A DNA stretch of 64,000 bases from Paramacrobiotus metropolitanus (Eukaryota; Tardigrada; Eutardigrada; Parachela; Macrobiotidae). Position numbers and translations under genes: made by a program. The stretch lies in the NCBI RefSeq assembly GCF_019649055.1, contig NW_026570250.1, positions 186,001-250,000 on the forward strand, written 5' to 3'. Numbering within the stretch: position 1 is the first letter of the stretch; every line of letters starts with the position of its first letter. Shown piece by piece: positions 49,881 through 58,600 of the stretch. The notes under the pieces were generated by a model. It saw only the letters and a list, made by a program, of their open reading frames with translations, was not told the DNA's origin and did no database searches.

Positions 49881-50560
49881 ATTTTTTCACAACAAAGTTT
49901 TTTTGGAACTGCCATTTTTTCATTAAGAGCTGTTTTTTCATTAACAGCAAGATTCTTTCGCTTACTCGCAAAGAACACGTTTCGGGCACTCAATAACTTT
50001 CAAAAATGCCCATACGAAGAGATCACTTCTGGAGGTTTTTAAAGGGGCCGTTATAAACCCTTTAAAAATTCCCGCTACCCTCCCTCTTTAAGCTCCACCC
50101 CGCTGCTTACTGACACGTTAAAAGATTCCCACTCCATTTTTGTTGAATCCGCAATGAAAAGTGGCACAAGAAAAGTCTTTAGAGAATATCAAAACAACTT
50201 CCAGAAATAAATCTAAATTTATTTTATGCAACTGCCCACACTTGGCGTGACCACCCTGTATTATATTCCAAACAGTTTGCTGAGATAACGATGTCCGTTC
50301 TTCATTTTTGTTTCTGTCCTTCATTTTTGTTCGCACAGGGATTTTGATTTTTGACTAAAACTTGCTGCTTGTGTGCATTGCAAGCCACGCTACTGCTGAT
50401 CTCAGCGCTTACAGCTAGCTGATATTTGAGAATTCGGCTAATGCTAAGCCAGTGCTTTAGTTGTAAGACAAAGTTGTACAACAAATCGTAGTCTTAAAAC
50501 GGGAACTACAGTTTTCAAGATGTTGTAGTAATATTTCCACGCCCTGTGTTTCCGGCACCT

Positions 50561-50731
50561 TTATCGCTCGCAAAATTCTTTCAAAGCTCGCTTCCACAGT
50601 ATTTCGTGCTTGTGAACGGCTTGCGTCAAATGCATACAGATTTTCTGGTCCGCATTACGACGGGGTTTCTTGGACGTGAACGCTGACGGGCGCACACTTT
50701 TGGCCATTTTGTTAATCGGCTTTACCGTTTC
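50561..50731 (-). CDS. Small open frame in element A, weakly MADF-like
   Basis: The frame starting MAKSVRPSAFTSKKPRR continues with ICMHLTQAVHKHEILWKRAL and stops after EFCER, 49 residues at most. The hydrophobic spacing and HEILW are reminiscent of the first helices of MADF/Myb-like domains (LI..V..HP.LW), and the basic N-terminus could bind DNA. No following exon was joined with confidence. It may be a fragment or a chance frame. Confidence 0.2.
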   Translation of the reverse strand, partial: ETVKPINKMAKSVRPSAFTSKKPRRNADQKICMHLTQAVHKHEILWKRALKEFCER

Positions 50732-51127
50732 TGCAGAGCTGCACACATATACGTACACATATGGTAATTCTGACAAAACTGCCCATTGGCCAGTTTGCCA
50801 CGATTGGTTTAGAAAGGAAGAAAAGCCCCTCCCTCCTACAACATCAATCTACAAAAAATTTTTTCTGCAACTTTCGCGTCCATACTTTCGAGAATTACAA
50901 CAAAAATTGCTACAACAAAAGCGGCTCGCGTACATACTTTTTCTACGATTGTTGCAAGATCTCTATTGTTTTCCGAATTACAACTGAGCTAGCATTACTA
51001 TGAACTAGCATTACTTTTTCTATGATTGTTGTAAGATTTCTAGTGTACTCACAACTGAAATATACGTAGTATAACACCTGTAATCTGCCGCAAAAATAAA
51101 AGTGTTATGGAAAGTGATAAGCGTAGT

Positions 51128-51195
51128 GTATACACAGGTGGTGACCTTAATGCAGACCTTAGTGCAGCTGATAGTAATGGAGTGTACAGTTAACC
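51128..51195 (+). repeat. 12-bp-period tract, short
   Basis: GACCTTAATGCA then GACCTTAGTGCA then GCTGATAGTAAT, read in frame as DLNA DLSA ADSN. Confidence 0.45.
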
Positions 51196-51460
51196 CGAGT
51201 ACAAATCGATTGCTATGCTTTCTACCTGCATCGATTGTATATTTTTTTATTTTTATAGATAACGTTTTATTTTATTTTACCTGGAGTCTGGTTGAGCTCG
51301 GACGCCAGAACTGATTGGGCTTGAGTTTCCCCTTGTACTTGCACAGTGTCAACCACTACATAAAAGAGTGGTACATTAGTTATCTATACAAAAAAAGTGC
51401 ATAACAACCAACAAAGTCATGTACAAAGTATTGCGGATAAGTCCTGCAAAGTCTGTCAAG

Positions 51461-51956
51461 TTAAAAAATGTACCGCATTGTGGAGTCGGAGGCACGACTG
51501 GAGGAGCGACAGTATTCCCGTTTTTTTTTAACGCAGCCAGTTTCACGCATGCCTGCAGCTGCGTGTTGGACAGCTCTCTCATGGACTGATCGCCCACTGT
51601 GAATGGCTCTAGTCCTATCAAGCGTTGCAACATATTTTTCATTGCCTAGCGTTGAAAACTATTCAGCTACATTATTTGACTGCTTTGCAGCTTACCGCCT
51701 TTAGGAACCCAACCGAATTGCCCCGGTTTATCGGTTCCAAAAAATTGCACGTAAACGCCTCGGTTTCTGGCATTCTCCGGTGGCGTTTCAACACACGCCG
51801 GCCAGCGGTTATAACCTGCGTTAATTTTTATAGCTAGTTAATAGTAATACTGACAGCTGAAAACCATGGGGAACCTTCCAGTGCACGCTTATCCGTAGCC
51901 ATACCTTTGATCTTTGCCCAAACGATTTGTCCTACTGGAAAGGGCAACGCTGACAT
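51461..51956 (-). CDS. Transposon cargo gene: 118-residue PWWP-domain protein
   Basis: Three exons, 51905-51956, 51696-51815 and 51461-51645, join in phase 1 twice with canonical GT-AG borders and no stop, giving 118 residues. The PWWP domain fills the first two thirds: FPVGQIVWAKIKGYNRWPA provides the beta-barrel start and WP core, then CVETPPENARNRGVYVQFFG, TDKPGQFGWVPKGG, and helices around RSVHERAVQHAAAGM. PWWP domains read methylated H3K36 in nucleosomes and bind DNA; NPAC/GLYR1 and LEDGF are familiar examples. Here nothing else is attached except a short basic, Ser/Arg-rich tail. The gene lies wholly inside element A, with introns, so it was captured from a host or has long been carried by the family. 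It could steer insertion toward active chromatin, which is my inference. Confidence 0.75.
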
Positions 51957-52422
51957 TTTTGCAGTTAATGCCGAAATTACGTTGCTCAAAATGAGAAAAC
52001 AGAGCAATGTTTCGTGAATTATCAAAAGTTAAAACATGGAGGCGTCAATTCTAAGGATAGTAATAAACACGTCAGAACACCATAACTGCCGAAATTCAGC
52101 AAGAGTAAATAATAACAATGGGAAGAATACTGGATAGCCGTGACTGTCTTGTGTATCTATGTACTTATGCCAGCCACCCCAAGATAGGTAGCAGCTTGGT
52201 ATCCCGACAACGTAAACGAGCGCCCTATACAGCTTACACTAACTACTCGAATGGTCGTTCAAGCAAAACAATATGATTAGTGAATGAGGGATGGTCGTTC
52301 AAATAAAACACCCAAAATATTAGTTTCCTCAAAACCGATTTTCTTTCGTTTTTTCTATATTTAATTAAGCAAGATTTGCCCTTTACAGAGCACTTGAAAT
52401 TTTTAAAGAAGAACTGCATATT

Positions 52423-52562
52423 ACTGACCATGAGTGCATATCTGACCATGAGTACTGACCCGAGTGCATATCTTAAGACTGACCGGAGTGGATACTGTAT
52501 TGTTGCTCTTAGTTTTAACTCAAGTTTTAACCTTAGTGCTCATCTTAGTTTTATCGAGAGCG
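52423..52562 (+). repeat. 12-bp-period tract (Asn/Asp-x-Ser-x coding register)
   Basis: In one frame it reads as four-residue units such as DPSA, DRSG, ALSF, NSSF, NLSA, HLSF. The AGT/TCA serine codon sits at a fixed place in each 12 bases. Confidence 0.6.
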
Positions 52563-52837
52563 GGACCTTAACAGAAACGAACTGCTAGCGCTTAAAGCCA
52601 GAGGGAGAAACAAAGCCAGATACTTCAAAAATATTTTGGAAAAGAGTTCCTCCTCCCCCCCCTGCTGTTCAGTCTTAGATTTTCGCATACGAAAAAATTT
52701 ACGAAGACTGGAAGCAATCTAAGTTTGAACTGGTCGAGGATTTGCGTAGATCGATCATCAAGGAACATGGTCCATAATTTAATTACAAAGAAATCTGGGA
52801 CATCAAGATTTTAAAAAACAATAACATACTAAAGAAA

Positions 52838-52892
52838 CCTGTAAACGCCATTAGATTCAGCATGATCAGAAACTGTGTCACATGTATTTTAT
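52838..52892 (+). repeat. Dispersed repeat fragment, copy 2
   Basis: Pairs with 18,361-18,415. The shared frame reads NAIRFSM and NCVTCI. The upstream 150 bases also keep a partly open frame (ELVEDLRRSIIKEHG), as in a decayed coding repeat. Confidence 0.5.
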
Positions 52893-53400
52893 TTCTTTAA
52901 AAAAATTATTCTAACCCGTCCCTCCGATGCCGGTTCCGTCAAAACTGGCTCCTGTAAAACTTTTATGTAAGTTTGAAAATAATAGCAGTTCCAGTTGCTT
53001 AGAACGCTTAATAAAGTATTAAGTGTGTAGTGTGTACTGTATAATAAGTTTAGTGTACTATAATTATAATATACAGCAATAAACTAAATTCAGAACCATG
53101 TTTGAATTTTGCCAGGCTTCGAAGTTGTGGTTTGTGATTGCTATCAAAATACAGACTGTATATCCCATTGAATTGAAAACCTTCACAAAAGTTAAGTGTC
53201 CGGAGTATTCGATCTTTTGTTTCTTTTTCCCGCCGCGGTCAGTAGAATGCCGCATTTCTTTATAGTAACGAAAAAAACAAATAATAGTAGCATGAGGTAC
53301 AAAAATATACAGTACATAGTTGAGTATCCGTAGTATAAATATAAAAATGAGGAAGTCCGAATTTCTGTTTCTATGATATCCTTTAAAACTACCCAATTTT

Positions 53401-53562
53401 TTAAAAGGGTGTGGCTATTCCTACCACCTCGCACAACCTTTGGCTATTCTCACGATTTTTAACCACCTTTTGGCTATTCGTACCACCTTTTAAGAATTAA
53501 CTCTAACACCACCTTTTGACTATTACCACCGCCTCTGCACACCTCTTTTGGCTATTCTCACC
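53401..53562. repeat. Tandem CCACCTTTTGGCTATTC repeats, left block
   Basis: About five imperfect copies of a motif ending TTTTGGCTATTC lie at irregular 28-45-base intervals. The inverse motif GAATAGCCAAAAGGTGG is repeated at 54,390-54,520, so the two blocks flank the FAR1/Ulp1 remnant as inverted repeats. Confidence 0.65.
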
Positions 53563-53616
53563 TCTTTATTGCATTTTTTACACCGTAAGTTTTATAAAAG
53601 ACTTCATGACAAAAGG

Positions 53617-54210
53617 TCAAAGCTTTGCCGTTAGGGGCGAATTTTTTTTACGGTTGGGGCTGCCGCCGGCCGGAAAAGTATCTAGGCGCATCTTATCCGT
53701 GCTGCAGCTGTTTGCCAAACGTTCTCGCATCTTCTTATTGCTGAGTTTGGCTTTTCCCGGTAGACGCTGGTAAATGATTTCAACTGCAAAAGCAATGGCG
53801 AAAACGCCACAGTCGTATCCATTTTTTTGCTGCTGTACCCGAGAAAGCAGAATGTCGATCGACTGGCCTTCTTGAAAGTTTAGTAGCTTTTTATTCACTC
53901 GCACTCGCACTTTTTTTAATTCACTCGCGATTCTGTCAGTTCACGGACTTCTACAACTTTTTTCGGATCCAACCGTCGATTTTCCAGCACATTTTGCAAA
54001 CCATCCTTGGTAAGAGGATGGTTATGCCGCATACGTATTTTGCTTAGTAATGATGAGGCGGTGTTCTTTCAGCCGTGCCGGCCGCTGCGGTTAGAGTGGC
54101 ATTGCATTCCGCTCGCCGGGTGTGCTGGAATGGTCTTTTCCCAGGTTTTTTAGCGTCATGCACTTTGTGGCGGATGCAGTCATATTTAACTGACTTGTAT
54201 CTCATGATTT
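53617..54210 (-). pseudogene. Decayed FAR1-like / Ulp1 (C48) peptidase remnant
   Basis: Read on the minus strand, 54,210 to about 54,050 starts MRYKSVKYDC and includes PFQHTRRAECNATLTAA, the FAR1-like pattern of SWIM/MULE-type proteins (QHTR.xECxA). After frame changes it continues as LKEHRLIITK and then HNHPLTKDGLQNVLENRRL (the HNHP segment). Next, 53,910-53,617 encodes QKNGYDCGVFAIAFAVEI, the cysteine-box core of Ulp1-type SUMO peptidases found in many transposons, ending with FPAGG. Stops and at least two frameshifts separate the parts and the catalytic His/Asp portion is not seen, so it is not functional. It is a remnant of a second transposon gene, or of another element nested in A. Confidence 0.65.
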
Positions 54211-54389
54211 TGCACTTGCTAGTACTTGTTTATACCGGCAAGTAATATCGGGTTTACATTTCCCGGCTTCTAAAGGTCGTGCGTTTTAACGCATAACGTT
54301 ATACAAATATGATTTTACAATCAGTTTATAAAAGAAAGATCTTCGTAGCAACTTAAAGTATTTATAAACATAATAATATTATTAAAATA

Positions 54390-54520
54390 TGTAAGGAGGT
54401 GGAAATAGTCGAAAGGACATGTAAAAAGGTGGTGACAATAGCCAAACGTGGTGGCAAAAATATTTTTAAAAAGGGGTGCGAATAGCCAAAAGGTGGTGAA
54501 AGGTCGTGAGACCTTTTTAA
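54390..54520. repeat. Tandem GAATAGCCAAAAGGTGG repeats, right block
   Basis: Inverse of the 53,401-53,562 block, with copies at about 54,396, 54,428, 54,450 and 54,480. Together the two blocks bracket about 0.8 kb. Confidence 0.65.
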
Positions 54521-54642
54521 AAATCAATCAGAAAAATTAAACTTTTTTGAATCGTTGTCCTAGAATTAACTATCTAACTAAGTAAGGCTTTAGCCTAACA
54601 ATGGTAAGCCCGTTTCGTCTTGCACTTAATTAGACCAGAGCC

Positions 54643-54740
54643 CTAACCCGAGTGCTAACGTTAGTTCTAACCAAAGTAAAAACCCGAATGCTGACCTTAG
54701 TTTTCACCATAGTATTAACCCGAATGCTCATGCTAGTGTT
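54643..54740 (+). repeat. 12-bp-period tract, best example
   Basis: Eight consecutive 12-base units read as NPSA NVSS NQSK NPNA DLSF HHSI NPNA HASV. A serine or asparagine codon (AGT/AAT) stands at the third place and usually AAC, GAC or CAC at the first. The bases drift while the register holds. Related tracts occur at 42,596, 51,128, 52,423, 55,995, 56,821 and 57,575, on either strand, always inside the two MULEs. Confidence 0.7.
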
Positions 54741-55205
54741 GTCGGAAGGATATCCTTTAGTGGAAGTGGTAATATAGATATTTTAGAATTCTTTGTAAGC
54801 GTGTTTTGGTAGGAGGAAAACGGTCCTTGAATTTTTTATTTTAAACAAAAAACAGTTTTGTAATGCTTCCATTGTCTGAAAGTGTAACATACGGAAAGTT
54901 ATCTGAAAAAAGATTCATTTGTGATTTGGCCAAATAAAACTTAGCACGAATGAGAGAAATTCTTCTATTCTTCTTCATCTACGAGGCATATGTCGATATC
55001 TGGTACTTTTTACAATTCACAAAATGTTCCACACGCTAGTCAGATTAGAACGATAATAACAGAAAATCGGGTATCTGTTATCTGGGTCGATACGTTTTGC
55101 GCTTTGCTTTTTAAGCCCTCCTTTTGACAGAAACTAAAATTTCTAATTTCAAATAATATTAATTATTTTCGTGCTTAGACTTGCGCTTAGGCACTGAAAA
55201 ACAAC

Positions 55206-55348
55206 AACTTCCAATGGATTTTGTAGCAGATTGGATGTGTAAACGCTGCCACTGAGCTCGACGCTGAAGTCCATAAAATGAACCGAAGTGCGTGAATAGC
55301 ACCCATCCAATCCCTCCAGGAGGATTAGATCAGCCGTGATGTTTAGGT
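55206..55348 (-). repeat. Right terminal inverted repeat of element A
   Basis: Reverse complement of 41662-41804 with two substitutions. It ends at GTTTAGGT, directly against the shared target duplication. Confidence 0.95.
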
Positions 55349-55357
55349 GTTGATTTG
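55349..55357. repeat. 9-bp target duplication shared by elements A and B
   Basis: GTTGATTTG, the only bases between the two elements. It serves as the right duplication of A and the left duplication of B. Confidence 0.9.
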
Positions 55358-55994
55358 ACGCGTGCCTGTGCTCTGATCCAATCCTGCTGGAGGGTTGGGA
55401 TCTGAGTTATTCACTTAATTCGGTTCATTTTACGCACTTTGCGTCTCGCGCTCAGTAGCAGTGTTTACAGCTGTACACGTCTCGACATCCATTGGAATTT
55501 GTGGTTTCTTGGTGTGTGTTGCATTCGGTTTTCGCAATCAGGTAATCAATGTTTTAAAAAAGTCATCCAAGTTATCACAATGTTCTTTTTTTGATAAAAT
55601 TTATGTTTACATCCACTGATATCCGAAAGGTTCCAATTTACCACGGGAAAACTAAAATATAATATGAAATACTGGCACCTGCAGCAATATCGTAAAAACA
55701 AGTTCCTTATGAAAATTCAGCGACATGGAAACAGTAGCTTGTGGATCTTGAGCCACAAGGTTTCGTAGTTTTTGTATTTCTTTGCTGAAAACTACATAAG
55801 GAATATTGTTGGACATATTGCTGGAAAGGCTCATTATGATGCTCCCCAGTCCTACAACAGCGGTAGTGAAATCAAGATGATAAAGCACACCTCATTCCAT
55901 TTGTAATATGCTTCGGCTTGCCAGGACACGTTTGCAAATAGCTAAAATTTTAAGCATAAAACACTGTTAAAAAACATATTTTTTGTCAGCAGAA

Positions 55995-56100
55995 ACTTTT
56001 GACAGAACTAAGATGAACACTCGGGTTAAGACTACGCTTAAAACTAAGATCAGTAATTCTGATAATACTCTGATAAAACTAATATTTATACTCAGGTTTT
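55995..56100 (-). repeat. 12-bp-period tract in element B, first minus-strand tract
   Basis: CACTCGGGTTAAGACTACGC and neighbours, the reverse complement of the AACCCGAGT units. More degenerate than the 54,643 tract. Confidence 0.5.
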
Positions 56101-56796
56101 CAAACCTCAGATAGCTTAGTGTTTGCGAACTCTGGTTATTTCTCCCAAAAACTCAAAAATTCCTCCGTCCACAAAATGTTTTAAACCTAATTGAATTTAT
56201 TATTATGTTCACCAGTGAAGTTTATTCAGCCAGAAATACACTATAACAGAAGTTAGGCACTATAACAGAACTTCAAATTTAAAAATTCAAAGAAAATTTA
56301 ATGGTATTATACATTTTATTTTGTAATATCTGTTTTTTGGCAAACCAAAGGAATACTAGAAACTGAAAATGACGAAATGACGTAATTGCAAAAAAATATA
56401 CGACATTACTAATGACGAGGATTTAAAGCCTGAGTTTTGAATTGTTTGCACATTTAATTTTGCGCCGTCATTTTTCACAACAATTTTTCATCCTGCACGT
56501 TTGCTAAATCTGTTGTCTTGAAACAGTAAATATGCGTTGACCAAACAGTTATATTTCAATTGAGAAAGATTATTAGAGAAAAAAAAGCAGAAAATAAAAA
56601 GTTATCTTAGCATACCATTTTTCTGGTTAAATATTTCGAAAAAAATGTATATTTTTTTGTTTTTAGCTGATGTTGGAAGTAAAAGAGGCTAGCGCTACGC
56701 TACTATATACTTCCACTGCCGAGTAGCAGAGCGTTTCAAATGTAATGGAAATTGTTGCAAAATTGTTTTAGAACGCATTATAGGTATTATACGCAA

Positions 56797-57060
56797 TTAT
56801 TCCGTTGGTCTGAAACTTTTGCCAACACTACTATGAGCACTCGGGTTAAGACTATGCTTTGAACTAGTATCACCACTCAAGTTTATACGTTGATCAAAAC
56901 TAGCATTAGTACTCGGGTTAACACTCTCGTTAAAGCTAACACGAACATCTTTATTTGTACACCAAATATCATTCAATAATTCAGGAATCGTTAATGTTTC
57001 GCTACACATAATTATTTTTGCAAAATGCTTATGAAAAACAATTTTTCGCGGACGCTTTGG
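56797..57060 (-). CDS. Open frame in element B with Asn-x-Ser-x repeat tail
   Basis: From the ATG at 57060 the frame reads MPKRPRKIVFHKHF, then IPELLNDIWC, and then ten units such as NPST, NASF, NLSG, NPSA and HSSV before a stop at 56797. That gives about 87 residues: a basic N-terminus with a low-complexity repeat tail. No family recognised. The frame surviving across the period-12 repeat hints at coding, but one copy cannot prove it. Confidence 0.3.
   Translation of the reverse strand, partial: PKRPRKIVFHKHFAKIIMCSETLTIPELLNDIWCTNKDVRVSFNESVNPSTNASFDQRINLSGDTSSKHSLNPSAHSSVGKSFRPTE
56821..56950 (-). repeat. 12-bp-period tract in element B, second minus-strand tract
   Basis: About ten units in the same register as the open frame above. 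Confidence 0.6.
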
Positions 57061-57335
57061 CATGAGAAAAATTTGGTACAAAAACATTTTGCTGAATCGC
57101 TACACAGACATTCGGCATGCTACTGTCTTTTGTTTACGCTCTAATCTATAATCTCATTAGAATGTTTTCCTAAGTTTTTTATATTTTACTTGTTTTTGTT
57201 AGCTTTTCTTGTGTTTTCTGAATATATTTTCGTGGTGTTCATAAGATTATTAGCTTTTTTGGCTGGCTTTAGTTTTTTTTTAATCCAGTATGTTTTTAAC
57301 TTTTCAAGCTTTGTTAAAATTGTTTTTAAGCCAAA

Positions 57336-57608
57336 TTGTGCTATGCTAAAATTGGTATATGCGGAAGAGTTTTATGCCCTTATGTTCTTATTCCGAAATG
57401 TACGTATATCATGCGCCTTCCCTGCGTAGATGTTACTAAAAGCATTTTCAACGAAAAGGTTGATTTCAGTATTCTTAATGAAAAAAAAACGAAAGTTTAT
57501 TTGAGTTATAGTTCCGAAGAAGATTTGCAGAAAAAGATCGAGAGTCAGTTTGTCGAAAGGTTTTTGAGTCTGTTGATAAACCAGAGTTTTAACCAGAGTA
57601 GTTTATAA
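57336..57608 (+). CDS. Open frame in element B, plus strand, unidentified
   Basis: At most 90 residues. The middle reads VDFSILNEKKTKVYLSYS then EEDLQKKIESQF, a charged, probably helical stretch, and the end runs into NQSF NQSS repeat units before the stop. The period-12 pattern continues past the stop to about 57,660. No known domain; it may be a decayed mate of the minus-strand frame. Confidence 0.25.
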   Translation: MCYAKIGICGRVLCPYVLIPKCTYIMRLPCVDVTKSIFNEKVDFSILNEKKTKVYLSYSSEEDLQKKIESQFVERFLSLLINQSFNQSSL

Positions 57609-57660
57609 CCGAGTATAAACCTTAGTAATCTTGTTAGTCCAGATCAAAGTCTTAACCTGC
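57575..57660 (+). repeat. 12-bp-period tract in element B, plus-strand tract
   Basis: NQSF NQSS, a stop, then INLS and PDQS type units, the same register as the other tracts. Confidence 0.5.
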
Positions 57661-58317
57661 ACACATTAGTATCGTCAAAAGTTTTACTTGACTGGAGGTT
57701 GTAAGTTAGATTTGGGTTTTCAAGCTCATTTTGGAATTTCTGACTTTTATTTTGTGCGGGCGCGATTTGCAATGTCCGTTTAATTGGTTTGGAAAAGAAC
57801 CGTCAGGGATAAATTTTGATTGCGTAGCATAACTTTTATAAATACTGTGCGTTAATGTATAAATATAATGGTTGCCTTGTATAAATTGTTTACTCGTGAA
57901 ATATTATAGCACAGTAATGGTAAAATAAACATTCAATAAACATTTATATGAAGTAGTGCAACAGTGTATGCAAATTTGTGGATCAGTGTATAAGTTTCGC
58001 TGTACACATGAAGGTTCCTCACACTTAAATAAGAACTAATCTGAAAATGCGCATTTACAATTATAATTCAAAAATTTGATTAAGCAGTCGGCGATGATAT
58101 TATTTGTTGAGATCCGAAATAAAAAACTTTGATTTTACCTTGTTGCATCACTAACATAGACGCGGCACAGCTACAATTTCCAATGGATTTCATGCGAGAG
58201 TGGAATTGTAATTGCTGTACTGAGCACGAGACGTTAAGTGCACAGAATGAACCGAATTAGGTGAATAACTCAGATCCCAACCCTCCAGCAGGATTGGATC
58301 AGAGCACAGACACGCGT

Positions 58318-58326
58318 GTTGATTTG
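58318..58326. repeat. 9-bp target duplication, right of element B
   Basis: Third copy of GTTGATTTG. Removing both elements restores ...GAGACGGTTGATTTGGGCC... Confidence 0.9.
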
Positions 58327-58600
58327 GGCCAATGAGTCATGCGCATTTATTCATTGGAGCCTCCTCCTTCGCACCAGTCAATGAAGTGCAAGTCTGCCAG
58401 AATCTTGAGAGACTCTTGCGATGCCTGATGCCAGCGATGGTGTGTGACTTGGTGAAACTGAATTCTGTGTTTATGGTTTCCTGACTGATTTATGGCTGGG
58501 AATGATGGTTTTATAATTTTATCTCAACAAAATCGACGTTGTGCTCAACAATAAGGATATTTCCATCAGCGTTTAGGATTTGTGTCGGTGGATCAAAGGA
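58327..58600 (+). promoter_or_regulatory. Putative 5-prime regulatory region of CLASP
   Basis: Directly right of the MULE pair lie GGCCAATGAGTCATG (a CCAAT motif overlapping the AP-1 consensus TGAGTCA) and, within 30 bases, the inverse ATTGG. No TATA box is seen. These motifs are short and could be chance. The position before the first recognised CLASP exon makes them worth noting. Confidence 0.35.

Larger units (their letters stand above)
52000..53400. other. Element A interior without supported gene
   Basis: Holds the 12-bp-period tract at 52,423-52,562 and the repeat fragment at 52,838-52,892. The minus-strand frames at 53,064-53,434 show only hydrophobic, low-complexity translations. Confidence 0.45.
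41662..55348 (+). mobile_element. Element A: 13.7-kb Mutator-like (MULE) transposon with cargo genes
   Basis: Bounded by 143-bp terminal inverted repeats (41662-41804 and 55206-55348) that differ at only two positions, and by identical 9-bp flanks. Ends start ACCTAAACATCACGG. It encodes a spliced MULE transposase (about 42,050-46,919, plus strand). On the minus strand lie a spliced RFX-like gene (48,641-49,606), a spliced PWWP gene (51,461-51,956) and a decayed FAR1/Ulp1 remnant (53,617-54,210). Intron-containing cargo implies acquisition as genomic DNA rather than through mRNA. The near-identical ends indicate a recent insertion, although the transposase frame seems damaged near 44,470. It lies just upstream of CLASP. 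Confidence 0.9.
55358..58317. mobile_element. Element B: 3.0-kb non-autonomous MULE
   Basis: Has 146-bp inverted ends (55358-55503 and 58172-58317), beginning ACGCGTG and sharing the internal blocks of element A ends. The outer 100 bases agree well; the inner 45 are strongly diverged, so it is older than A. No transposase was found. It holds open frames at 57,087-56,797 (minus) and 57,336-57,608 (plus) that lead into 12-bp-period tracts. Probably mobilised by a transposase of the element A type. Confidence 0.85.

Noticed and set aside
53617-53910. Functional host SUMO protease gene
   Set aside because: Only the cysteine-box part is present; upstream frames are broken and the context is a transposon remnant.
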